A stretch of DNA of 13,238 nt, from NCBI GenBank assembly GCA_945901125.1, contig CAMDKD010000056.1, positions 1-13,238 on the forward strand, in the 5' to 3' direction. Position numbers and translations under genes: made by a program. This DNA is from Bordetella parapertussis. Lineage in GTDB: Bacteria; Pseudomonadota; Gammaproteobacteria; Burkholderiales; Burkholderiaceae_C. The notes under the pieces were generated by a model. It made no database searches and had not been told where the DNA came from. It worked only from the letters and a program-made list of their open reading frames with translations. This document shows, one piece after another, positions 1 to 5,928 of the stretch (the first letter of the stretch is position 1; each line of letters starts with the position of its first letter).

Positions 1-60
1 TATGCCCTGCGCGCTGTAAATGCAGATCAAAAAAGAAAGGAAGCAAACATATCGGTATAG
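1..60 (+). pseudogene. Tail of an unidentified reading frame entering from the left edge
   Basis: A reading frame is open from the first base to a TAG stop at 58-60 and encodes 19 residues ending KRKEANISV. Because IS21-like terminal repeats follow about 40 bases later, it could be the end of the IS21 ATPase gene istB, which lies next to the right end in that family. The peptide is too short to recognise, and an open frame of 19 codons can occur by chance. The istB reading is inference from position only. Confidence 0.15.
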
Positions 61-99
61 TTATACACAGCTGGCAGTAATCAAACCAGCAAAAGCCCC

Positions 100-149
100 T
101 GGTCAAGATTCAATCGGCACAGGTGGTCAAAATTCAATCGGCGCCAACA
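100..149. mobile_element. Possible right end of an IS21-family element (two direct repeats)
   Basis: Two 19-bp copies of TGGTCAAgATTCAATCGGC, at 100-118 and 124-142, differ at one base and lie 24 bases apart. The second copy runs on into GGCGCCAACA, giving a CA at 148-149. IS21-family ends typically carry several repeats of about 20 bp and end in CA, so this is a plausible right terminus with the rest of the element off the left edge. The repeats are seen directly; the family assignment is from memory of the general form of IS21 ends and has not been tested by a search. Confidence 0.35.
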
Positions 150-337
150 AGCTGATACACAACAAGTTTTTTGGGGTAGTTGTGAACGTGCGTGAGGTTG
201 TAGGCAGATGTTCTATGCAGTTGAGGTGGGGCAGCTGCTTTAGCAGTCTTTGCGGCACTTGTATGTTTAATATACTTTGGCACCAGCTGAGCACCTTGCT
301 TGGCTGGCTTTGGTGGTGGTGCTTTTTTAGCAGTCAC
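134..337 (-). pseudogene. Short Lys/Ala/Pro-rich reading frame, possibly truncated by the IS end
   Basis: A 67-residue frame starts at a GTG (335-337) with TAKKAPPPKPAK. It has further Lys/Ala/Pro-rich patches (residues 1-14 and 28-38), like the basic tails of some DNA-binding proteins. Its last codons (VGAD and stop) lie inside the putative IS21 terminal repeat, so the natural C-terminus may have been lost to an insertion near 149/150. In frame, a TAA lies 5 codons upstream of the GTG; in another minus frame the sequence just upstream is also open but stops here, so a frameshift is possible. No ribosome-binding site is evident and I do not recognise the family. It may be non-coding. Confidence 0.2.
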
Positions 338-424
338 GCAGATTCCGCAGCGTTATGCAGCAAGTATTCTGCTGCGATGCTGAATTGAAAACAAAAGGAA
401 TTGTTTTACTGCTCAATATCATTT

Positions 425-448
425 GTAGTTTAGTCTACACTAAACTAC
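425..448. repeat. 24-bp palindrome (10-bp arms, 4-base centre)
   Basis: GTAGTTTAGT and ACTAAACTAC form perfect 10-bp arms around CTAC. As DNA it has the size and symmetry of an operator for a dimeric repressor such as a TetR-type protein. As RNA it would make a hairpin, but on neither strand is it followed by a strong T-run (TTTGATT on plus, AAATGAT on minus). It lies 51 bases past the 3' end of the tRNA gene. No gene in the window explains it. Confidence 0.85.
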
Positions 449-498
449 TTTGATTAGCAACCACTTACGTGCAAAGCATCGTAAATGCTGAGAAAAAA

Positions 499-575
499 TG
501 GTCGGGGTGATAGGATTTGAACCTACGCTCTCTACGTCCCGAACGTAGCGCTTTACCAGACTAAGCTACACCCCG
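499..575 (-). tRNA. tRNA-Pro (anticodon CGG)
   Basis: The minus strand reads a complete 77-nt cloverleaf. The acceptor arm pairs CGGGGTG (575-569) with CACCCCG (509-503). The anticodon stem CTACG/CGTAG encloses the loop TTCGGGA, giving anticodon CGG at 541-539, which reads CCG proline codons. The T-arm contains GGTTCAAATCC. The discriminator A and an encoded CCA (501-499) complete the 3' end. The C1-G72 pair and A73 are typical of bacterial tRNA-Pro. A TTTTTT run follows the CCA directly, with only a 5-bp hairpin (475-489) beyond it. The upstream region ends in a GC-rich stretch, as expected for a stable-RNA promoter, but I could not settle the hexamers. Confidence 0.97.
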
Positions 576-697
576 CAACCGGCACATAGTTTATTAGCCT
601 ATGCCCCAAAAACAGGGGGCTTTCAACAGTCAAGCCGTTGTCAGCAAGGGAATGGATAACATCGATAATACTTAGATTGTTATTTTTAAATTCCATC

Positions 698-955
698 ATG
701 AAAAAAATCCTTCTGATCTCTTTGCTGTGCATCAACTCTTTGGCTTTCGCCCATTGCTCCAACCCGGTGGTGTGTGAAATGAAATACGTGGATCAGGCCT
801 TCACCAAAACCGCTTTGACCGGCGAAGCACTCGACAAAGCCCGCGCCATGCGCGAAGAAGGCGAAAAACTTTACAAAGACGGCAACGAAGATGACGCCAT
901 CAAAGTGCTCAAAAAAGCCAAAAAGTATTTGCTCGAAGGCAAACTTGACAGCTGA
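698..955 (+). CDS. Small exported protein with one TPR-like helix pair
   Basis: An 85-residue protein begins MKKILLISLL, a basic start followed by a hydrophobic stretch and an AFA cleavage site after residue 18, so it is probably exported to the periplasm by Sec. The mature part has two cysteines (20 and 26) that could form a disulfide. Residues 48-79 (ARAMREEGEKLYKDGNEDDA and onward) have the spacing of one tetratricopeptide-like helix pair, which suggests a protein-binding role. I do not recognise a named family. The ATG at 698 was preferred over the in-frame start 60 bases upstream because it places the signal peptide at the N-terminus. No good ribosome-binding site is visible. A second small exported protein follows 27 bases later, and the two are probably co-transcribed. 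Confidence 0.75.
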   Translation: MKKILLISLLCINSLAFAHCSNPVVCEMKYVDQAFTKTALTGEALDKARAMREEGEKLYKDGNEDDAIKVLKKAKKYLLEGKLDS

Positions 956-982
956 ACCCGCAACCCGCTTTCAAACGCAGTT

Positions 983-1252
983 ATGAATATTTACGCCAGA
1001 GTTCTTACCAGCACTGCCCTTGGGCTGTTTGTCTCCAATGCCTTGGCCGGCGACATGGCCGAGTGCTCCAAGCTTGCAGACAAGGACAAGAAAAACTATT
1101 GCATGGCCTCGTACGCGGCCAGCGGCACTTACTGCGACATGATCAAAAACTACGAATTACGTCGCGATTGCATGTTTAAAGTGGTCAAAAAACAGCGCGA
1201 ATTAAGCTATAGCGTGATAAACAAACCCAAGCCGGTCGAAGAAGAAAAATAA
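983..1252 (+). CDS. Small exported protein with four evenly spaced cysteines
   Basis: An 89-residue protein has a signal peptide at residues 1-22 (cleavage after ALA) and a mature part of about 67 residues. Cysteines at 28, 40, 51 and 63 have the pattern C-x11-C-x10-C-x11-C. Such regular spacing suits a small helical hairpin fold held by two disulfides, so the protein probably acts in the periplasm or outside the cell. The tail after residue 70 is charged and ends in KPKPVEEEK. No named family is recognised. It follows the previous small exported gene by 27 bases, in the same direction, and its stop lies four bases from the stop of the oppositely oriented ispB, with no terminator between them. 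Confidence 0.75.
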   Translation: MNIYARVLTSTALGLFVSNALAGDMAECSKLADKDKKNYCMASYAASGTYCDMIKNYELRRDCMFKVVKKQRELSYSVINKPKPVEEEK

Positions 1253-1256
1253 ATAC

Positions 1257-2243
1257 TCAGCTCTGGCGATCCAGCAGTTGTTCTGCCAGCGCAGCCAATG
1301 CAGTTTTGTAATCGCTGTCGACCAGCACATGAAGTGCATTCAAAGCCAAACGGGCCTGTGCCGAGGCAGCTTCGCGCGTGGCCTGCATGGCGCCGGTGCT
1401 TCTGACAATGGCGGCAATTTTTTGCAGGGACTCGACTTCGCCGTTCTCAATCGCCTGCCTGATCAAAGCGCATTCGTCCGGTGTGCCGCGCTGCATGGCA
1501 ACGATCAAAGGCAAGGTAGCCTTGCCTTCGCGCAAATCGTCGCCCAGGTTTTTGCCCAACAAAGCGGCGTCACCGTCGTAATCAAGCACATCGTCGATGA
1601 CTTGAAACGCCGTGCCCAGCGCCTGACCGTATTCAGCGCAAGCGGTTTCCACTGCGGGTGAACTGCCGGTGATCACCGCAGGTAAGCGAGTACTAGCTTC
1701 AAACAATTTAGCAGTTTTGCTGCGAATCACGTTCAAATAACCGTTTTCATCCAGCGAGGTGTCGTGCATGTTCATGAGTTGCATGACTTCGCCTTCGGCA
1801 ATCACATTGGTGGTCTCCGCAAGTATGTCCAAAATGCGCATGTTTTGGCACTCGACCATCATTTGAAACGCGCGCGAATACAAAAAGTCGCCGACCAGGA
1901 CACTGGCCGGGTTGCCGAACAAGGCGTTGGCGGTAGGTTTGCTGCGCCGCAGCTTGGAGTCGTCGACCACGTCGTCGTGCAGCAAGGTGGCGGTGTGTAT
2001 GAATTCGATGACGGCCGCTAGGGTGTGGTGGTCATTTCCTTTATAGCCAAGCGCACCGGCCATTAAGAGCAGCAACACCGGGCGCAGCCGCTTGCCGCCG
2101 GCCAAAATAATGTGCTGAGAGACTTCACCGACCAGCGGAACACCGGAGGACAGGCGTTGGGTGATGATGCGGTCGACGGCGAGCATGTCCTGACCGATCA
2201 GGCCGCTGACGGCTGTCTGGGAGGGGGAATCGGAGGCGCTCAA
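1257..2243 (-). CDS. ispB: Octaprenyl diphosphate synthase (polyprenyl synthetase)
   Basis: The enzyme adds isopentenyl diphosphate units to farnesyl diphosphate, making the C40 side chain for ubiquinone; it acts in the cytoplasm at the membrane. All trans-prenyltransferase marks are present: GGKRLRP near residue 50, the first aspartate-rich motif DDVVD at 90-94 and the second DDVLD at 217-221, followed by GKNLGDDLREGKATLP. The chosen start is the TTG at 2241-2243 (protein begins LSASDSPSQTAV, read as Met), giving 328 residues, close to the family's usual 320-330. A longer frame reaches 2366, but the extra 41 residues are unlike the family and would overlap both the predicted ispB promoter and the rplU leader. 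The gene is divergent from rplU and converges with the small exported gene at 983. The exact chain length of the product (octaprenyl) is inferred from the order Burkholderiales. Confidence 0.95.
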   Translation of the reverse strand: MSASDSPSQTAVSGLIGQDMLAVDRIITQRLSSGVPLVGEVSQHIILAGGKRLRPVLLLLMAGALGYKGNDHHTLAAVIEFIHTATLLHDDVVDDSKLRRSKPTANALFGNPASVLVGDFLYSRAFQMMVECQNMRILDILAETTNVIAEGEVMQLMNMHDTSLDENGYLNVIRSKTAKLFEASTRLPAVITGSSPAVETACAEYGQALGTAFQVIDDVLDYDGDAALLGKNLGDDLREGKATLPLIVAMQRGTPDECALIRQAIENGEVESLQKIAAIVRSTGAMQATREAASAQARLALNALHVLVDSDYKTALAALAEQLLDRQS

Positions 2244-2268
2244 GGTATTTTTCTCACTGAAGAGGCAA

Positions 2269-2297
2269 ATTATAGGCACCGGAATCGGTCTGGTCAC
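2269..2297 (-). promoter_or_regulatory. Predicted sigma-70 promoter of ispB
   Basis: On the minus strand GTGACC (2297-2292) and a perfect TATAAT (2274-2269) are separated by 17 bases. Transcription would begin near 2262, about 19 bases before the TTG start of ispB. This position excludes the longer upstream reading frame and supports the TTG start. Confidence 0.55.
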
Positions 2298-2324
2298 ATG
2301 GTAAACACAATAAACCCGAATGCA

Positions 2325-2333
2325 TGCTAAAAT
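2325..2333 (+). promoter_or_regulatory. Predicted extended -10 promoter of rplU-rpmA
   Basis: TGCTAAAAT is an extended -10 element (TGn plus TAAAAT, five of six consensus bases). No good -35 hexamer lies 16-18 bases upstream, which is compatible with an extended -10 promoter. The predicted start, near 2340, is about 50 bases before the rplU ATG. Confidence 0.4.
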
Positions 2334-2338
2334 GTTCG

Positions 2339-2364
2339 GCTCTGCTGAAATCCGTTGGCAGAGC
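2339..2364 (+). promoter_or_regulatory. Hairpin at the 5' end of the rplU leader
   Basis: GCTCTGC (2339-2345) and GCAGAGC (2358-2364) pair perfectly over 7 bp around a 12-base loop. The stem coincides with the predicted transcription start, so it would sit at the very 5' end of the rplU-rpmA mRNA. It could protect the 5' end or serve in autoregulation by L21. Only the inverted repeat is seen; its role is inference. Confidence 0.4.
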
Positions 2365-2390
2365 AAAGAGTCTTTCTTTCAGAGGTTCGT

Positions 2391-2702
2391 ATGTACGCAG
2401 TCATAAAAACCGGTGGCAAGCAGTATCGCGTGTCGACCGGCGAAAAAATCAAAGTAGAACAGATCGCTGCGGACGTTGGCCAGGAAATCGTGATTGACCA
2501 GGTTTTGGCTGTCGGCAACGGCGCAGAAATCAAGGTCGGCACACCCCTGGTGTCCGGTGCATCCGTTAAAGCCATGGTCATTGCCCATGGCAAGCACGAC
2601 AAAGTGCGCATTTTCAAAATGCGCCGTCGCAAGCATTACCAGAAACGTCAAGGCCATCGTCAGCAATTCACCGAATTGCAGATCGCCTCTATCCAAGCCT
2701 AA
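2391..2702 (+). CDS. rplU: 50S ribosomal protein L21
   Basis: L21 binds 23S rRNA in the large ribosomal subunit. The 103-residue product has the standard length and begins MYAVIKTGGKQYRV, the conserved opening of the family. The basic C-terminal segment with FKMRRRKHYQKRQGHRQQ (about residues 75-92) is the rRNA-binding signature. AGAGG lies five bases before the ATG and fixes this start rather than the in-frame one 36 bases upstream. rpmA follows after 14 bases, the usual L21-L27 operon. Confidence 0.98.
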   Translation: MYAVIKTGGKQYRVSTGEKIKVEQIAADVGQEIVIDQVLAVGNGAEIKVGTPLVSGASVKAMVIAHGKHDKVRIFKMRRRKHYQKRQGHRQQFTELQIASIQA

Positions 2703-2716
2703 GGAGCAATCACACC

Positions 2717-2974
2717 ATGGCACAGAAAAAAGGCGGCGGCTCTACGCGCAACGGCCGCGACTCCAACCCCAAGATGCTCGGTGTCAAGGCGTTCGGCGGC
2801 GAACACATCACAGCAGGCGCCATCATCGTGCGTCAACGCGGCACCAAGTTCCACCCCGGTACCAATGTCGGCATCGGCAAAGACCACACCTTGTTCGCTT
2901 TGATAGAAGGCCACGTGTCTTTCTCCATCAAAGGTTCTTTGAACAAGCACATGGTCAATGTAATACCTGCTTAA
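2717..2974 (+). CDS. rpmA: 50S ribosomal protein L27
   Basis: L27 lies near the peptidyl transferase centre, where its N-terminal tail reaches toward the tRNA ends. The product is 85 residues and starts MAQKKGGGSTRNGRDSNPK, the normal proteobacterial form with the flexible tail beginning at residue 2 and no cleavable N-terminal extension of the Firmicutes type. The conserved RQRGTKFHPG segment is present at 39-48. AAGGAG at 2701-2706 overlaps the rplU stop region, 10 bases ahead of the ATG. It is the last gene of the rplU-rpmA unit, closed by the terminator at 2993-3023. Confidence 0.98.
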   Translation: MAQKKGGGSTRNGRDSNPKMLGVKAFGGEHITAGAIIVRQRGTKFHPGTNVGIGKDHTLFALIEGHVSFSIKGSLNKHMVNVIPA

Positions 2975-2992
2975 GGTTCACACACCTCCCTG

Positions 2993-3023
2993 CAAAGCCC
3001 CGCTTGCCGGGGCTTTGTTGTTT
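2993..3023 (+). terminator. Intrinsic terminator behind rpmA
   Basis: CAAAGCCCC (2993-3001) and GGGGCTTTG (3009-3017) form a perfect 9-bp stem with a 7-base loop, followed by TTGTTT. It ends 11 bases before the obgE start codon, so obgE needs either read-through or a promoter of its own. Confidence 0.9.
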
Positions 3024-3034
3024 AAGATTGCCTC

Positions 3035-4099
3035 ATGAAATTCGTTGACGAAGCCTTTATTGACATCATTGCCGGAGACGGCGGGAATGGCTGTGTCTCG
3101 TTCCGTCATGAAAAGTACAAAGAATTCGGCGGCCCCAACGGCGGCGACGGCGGACGCGGCGGCAATGTGTATGCCGTGGCCGATGCCAGCTTGAACACGC
3201 TGGTCGATTTCCGGTTTTCGCGCCGGCACGAAGCCAAGCGCGGCGAGCACGGCATGGGCTCGGACATGTTTGGCGCGGCCGGTGACGATATTGTGCTGAA
3301 AATGCCGGTCGGCACCATGATGATTGACGCCGAAACCAATGATGTTTTGTACGAGTTGCTCACGCCCGGCGAGATGATCATGATCGCCAAAGGCGGCGAC
3401 GGCGGTTTTGGCAATATGCGATTTAAAAGCTCGATCAACCGCGCGCCACGCCAGAAAACCCCGGGCTGGCCGGGTGACCGCAAAAGCCTGAAACTCGAAC
3501 TCAAAGTGCTGGCCGACGTCGGTTTGCTCGGCATGCCCAACGCCGGTAAATCCACTTTGATCAGCGCCATCTCCAACGCCCGCCCCAAGATCGCCGATTA
3601 CCCTTTCACTACCTTACACCCGAATCTGGGCGTGGTGCGCGTGGCCGCCGAGCAAAGTTTTGTAGTCGCAGACGTGCCCGGTTTGATCGAAGGCGCGGCC
3701 GAAGGTGCCGGTCTGGGGCATCAGTTTTTGCGCCATTTGCAGCGTACACGTTTGCTGTTGCACATGGTCGACATGGCGCCGTTTGATGACGCGGTCGACC
3801 CGGTGGCGCAGGCCAAGGCCATCGTGCTGGAGTTGAAAAAATATGACCCGGCGCTGTTTGACAAACCGCGCTGGCTGGTCTTGAACAAGCTAGACATGGT
3901 GCCCGACAGCGAACGCGAAGCGCGCGTGAAGGACTTTGTCAAGCGCTTCAAATACAAAGGCCCGGTGTTTCAAATTTCCGCGCTCAACCGCGAAGGCTGC
4001 GAAGGTCTGGTGCGCGCGATTTACGAGCACCTGGAAAAGCAATTCAAATCCACGCAAGTCGAAGAAGCGCCGGATCCGCGTTTCGCCCCCTTGCCCTGA
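3035..4099 (+). CDS. obgE: GTPase Obg (CgtA)
   Basis: Obg is an essential GTPase that binds the 50S subunit and links ribosome assembly to nutritional state. The 354-residue protein has the glycine-rich Obg fold at about 1-158 (GDGGNGC, GGPNGGDGGRGGN) and a G domain with all motifs: G1 GMPNAGKST (166-174), switch I DYPFTTLHPN (188-197), G3 DVPG (213-216), G4 NKLD (284-287) and G5 SAL (315-317). It is a short Obg without the C-terminal OCT domain, as is usual in proteobacteria. The start MKFVDEA fits the family. No Shine-Dalgarno sequence is visible before the ATG, and the rpmA terminator ends just upstream. proB follows 20 bases after the stop. Confidence 0.97.
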   Translation: MKFVDEAFIDIIAGDGGNGCVSFRHEKYKEFGGPNGGDGGRGGNVYAVADASLNTLVDFRFSRRHEAKRGEHGMGSDMFGAAGDDIVLKMPVGTMMIDAETNDVLYELLTPGEMIMIAKGGDGGFGNMRFKSSINRAPRQKTPGWPGDRKSLKLELKVLADVGLLGMPNAGKSTLISAISNARPKIADYPFTTLHPNLGVVRVAAEQSFVVADVPGLIEGAAEGAGLGHQFLRHLQRTRLLLHMVDMAPFDDAVDPVAQAKAIVLELKKYDPALFDKPRWLVLNKLDMVPDSEREARVKDFVKRFKYKGPVFQISALNREGCEGLVRAIYEHLEKQFKSTQVEEAPDPRFAPLP

Positions 4100-4119
4100 C
4101 ACGCAGGCTTGCCATTGCC

Positions 4120-5256
4120 ATGTCTGATGCCACCCATTTACTCAAAGACGCCAGACGCATCGTCGTCAAAGTAGGCTCCAGCCTGGTCACCAACGAAGGT
4201 CGGGGACTGGACGAACAAGCCATAGGCGAATGGTGCCGCCAGATCGCCGAGTTGATGCGTTCACCTGAAAAACGCGAAATCATCATGGTCTCCAGCGGCG
4301 CGATTGCCGAAGGCATGAAGCGTTTAGGCTGGGCCACGCGGCCGCACGAAATCCATGAATTGCAAGCCGCCGCCGCAGTGGGGCAAATGGGTTTGGTGCA
4401 CATGTATGAGACCAAATTGCGCCAGCACGGTTTAGGCAGCGCCCAGGTGTTGCTGACGCACGCGGATTTGGCCGATCGCGAGCGTTATTTGAATGCCCGC
4501 TCAACGCTGAACACATTGTTGTTGCATAAAGTGCTGCCGGTCATCAACGAAAACGACACCGTGGTCAACGACGAAATCAAATTCGGCGACAACGACACAC
4601 TCGGCGCATTGGTGGCCAATCTGGTCGAAGCCGATGCCTTGGTCATACTGACGGATCAACAAGGCTTGTTCACCGCCGACCCGCGCAAGGACAGCACCGC
4701 CACGCTGGTGCAACAGGCGCAAGCCGGTGACCCGGCTTTAGAAGCCATGGCCGGTGGCGCGGGCTCGAACATCGGGCGCGGCGGCATGTTGACCAAAATC
4801 CTGGCGGCCAAGCGCGCCGCCGGTTCGGGTGCCAGCACAGTGATCGCCTGGGGCCGCGAACCGGACGCCTTGTTGCGTTTGTGCGCCGGTGAAGCCATAG
4901 GAACTTTGCTGGTGGCGCCCACTCAGAAACAGCAGGCGCGCAAACAGTGGATGGCTGACCATTTGCAAATGCGCGGTGCCATTGCCATCGACGACGGCGC
5001 GGCGAACAAACTCACGCGCGAAGGCAAAAGCCTGTTGCCCATAGGCATGCACAGCGTCAAAGGCGAGTTTTCGCGCGGCGATGTGATCGCTATTTGCGAT
5101 TTGCAGGGCACAGAACTGGCGCGCGGACTGGCCAATTACGCCAGCGCCGAATGCCGCTTGCTGTGTAAAAAACCATCCAGCGAGATTGAAAAATTGCTAG
5201 GTTATGTGGCCGAACCTGAAATGGTGCACCGCGACAATTTGGTGCTGATGCGCTGA
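4120..5256 (+). CDS. proB: Glutamate 5-kinase
   Basis: ProB phosphorylates glutamate with ATP, the first and feedback-controlled step of proline synthesis, in the cytoplasm. The 378-residue protein has an amino acid kinase domain (about 10-260) with VVKVGSSLVT (15-24), VSSGAIAEG (57-65), NENDTV (143-148), FGDNDTLGA (155-163), LTDQQGLFTADPR (177-189) and GRGGMLTK (219-226). A C-terminal PUA domain follows (about 280-360), the full-length arrangement. It lies 20 bases behind obgE, in the order obgE-proB common in beta- and gammaproteobacteria, and is probably co-transcribed. Its stop is separated by four bases from the stop of the convergent rppH. proA is not in the window. Confidence 0.97.
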   Translation: MSDATHLLKDARRIVVKVGSSLVTNEGRGLDEQAIGEWCRQIAELMRSPEKREIIMVSSGAIAEGMKRLGWATRPHEIHELQAAAAVGQMGLVHMYETKLRQHGLGSAQVLLTHADLADRERYLNARSTLNTLLLHKVLPVINENDTVVNDEIKFGDNDTLGALVANLVEADALVILTDQQGLFTADPRKDSTATLVQQAQAGDPALEAMAGGAGSNIGRGGMLTKILAAKRAAGSGASTVIAWGREPDALLRLCAGEAIGTLLVAPTQKQQARKQWMADHLQMRGAIAIDDGAANKLTREGKSLLPIGMHSVKGEFSRGDVIAICDLQGTELARGLANYASAECRLLCKKPSSEIEKLLGYVAEPEMVHRDNLVLMR

Positions 5257-5260
5257 CTAC

Positions 5261-5812
5261 TTATTCCACTGATGGCGGCGCATGGTCCTCAGTTAAGTGC
5301 TGTCGCACGCCTTGGCGTAAGAAAGAGCTGCGGTTCTCTTGTCTGGGCAAATAGCGGGACAACTCGGTCAACGCCAATTCATAGACGCCGCGTTTGAACT
5401 CGACGACAGATTCCAGCGGCACCCAGTATTCATTCCAACGCCATGCGTCAAACTCGGGATGGGTGCTGGCGCGCAAATTCAGCGCGTGATCAGGCACCAC
5501 CAATTGCAGCAAAAACCAGATTTGTTTTTGCCCCTTGTAATGGCCGCGCGCATCCTTGCGGATATAGCGGTCAGGCACTTCATAACGCAACCAGTCGCGG
5601 GTTCGGGCCACGATGCGCACATGCTCGGCTTGCAGTCCCACTTCCTCTTGCAATTCCCTGAACAAGGCCTGCTCGGGTGTCTCTCCCCGGTCAATGCCGC
5701 CTTGTGGAAACTGCCAACTGTGGGTGCGGATGCGCTTGCCCCAAAACACCTGGTTCTTCTGGTTCAGCAGAATGATGCCGACGTTAGGCCGAAAGCCGTC
5801 ACGGTCAAGCAT
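5261..5812 (-). CDS. rppH: RNA 5'-pyrophosphohydrolase (Nudix family)
   Basis: RppH removes pyrophosphate from the 5' triphosphate end of mRNAs and so opens them to decay by RNase E. The 183-residue protein starts MLDRDGFRPNVGI, close to the family consensus, and carries a complete Nudix box at 38-60: G38, E44, R52, E53, E56, E57 and G59 in the pattern Gx5Ex7REUxEExGU. The family motif HSWQFPQGG precedes it (31-39). The ATG at 5810-5812 was chosen over the TTG two codons upstream because GAGG (5823-5820) stands seven bases before it. The gene is divergent from proS and converges with proB. Confidence 0.96.
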   Translation of the reverse strand: MLDRDGFRPNVGIILLNQKNQVFWGKRIRTHSWQFPQGGIDRGETPEQALFRELQEEVGLQAEHVRIVARTRDWLRYEVPDRYIRKDARGHYKGQKQIWFLLQLVVPDHALNLRASTHPEFDAWRWNEYWVPLESVVEFKRGVYELALTELSRYLPRQENRSSFLRQGVRQHLTEDHAPPSVE

Positions 5813-5842
5813 AATCAAACCTCAAAAATTTCAACTGAGGCC

Positions 5843-5870
5843 ATTATGCACAGCATCCGGCTGGCATCAA
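5843..5870 (-). promoter_or_regulatory. Predicted sigma-70 promoter of rppH
   Basis: On the minus strand TTGATG (5870-5865) and CATAAT (5848-5843, five of six consensus bases) are 16 bases apart. Transcription would begin near 5836, about 24 bases before the rppH ATG. I could not identify a convincing promoter for the divergent proS in the same gap. Confidence 0.45.
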
Positions 5871-5928
5871 TACGCCGATAGGTTTCACCCCTCCAATAAA
5901 GCCACTTAGTTGGCGTTCACTGTTGCCC

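Noticed and set aside
20..388. Plus-strand reading frame of 122 codons near the left edge
   Set aside because: Its product is Trp/Cys/Ser-rich and low in complexity, it crosses the IS-like repeats, and it has no ribosome-binding site.
499..575. tRNA-Pro as attachment site of an integrated island
   Set aside because: No second copy of the tRNA 3' end and no integrase gene are in the window; the defence cluster lies 7 kb away behind proS.
603..620. GCCCC/GGGGC hairpin upstream of the gene at 698
   Set aside because: It has 5-bp arms and no T-tract; no gene on the plus strand ends before it, and it may be chance.
553..762. Minus-strand reading frame of 69 codons
   Set aside because: It overlaps the tRNA-Pro gene and the start of the exported-protein gene at 698.
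5820..5840. CCTCA/TGAGG inverted repeat covering the rppH ribosome-binding site
   Set aside because: It is only five base pairs and the predicted transcript starts inside it, so control by a hairpin is not supported.
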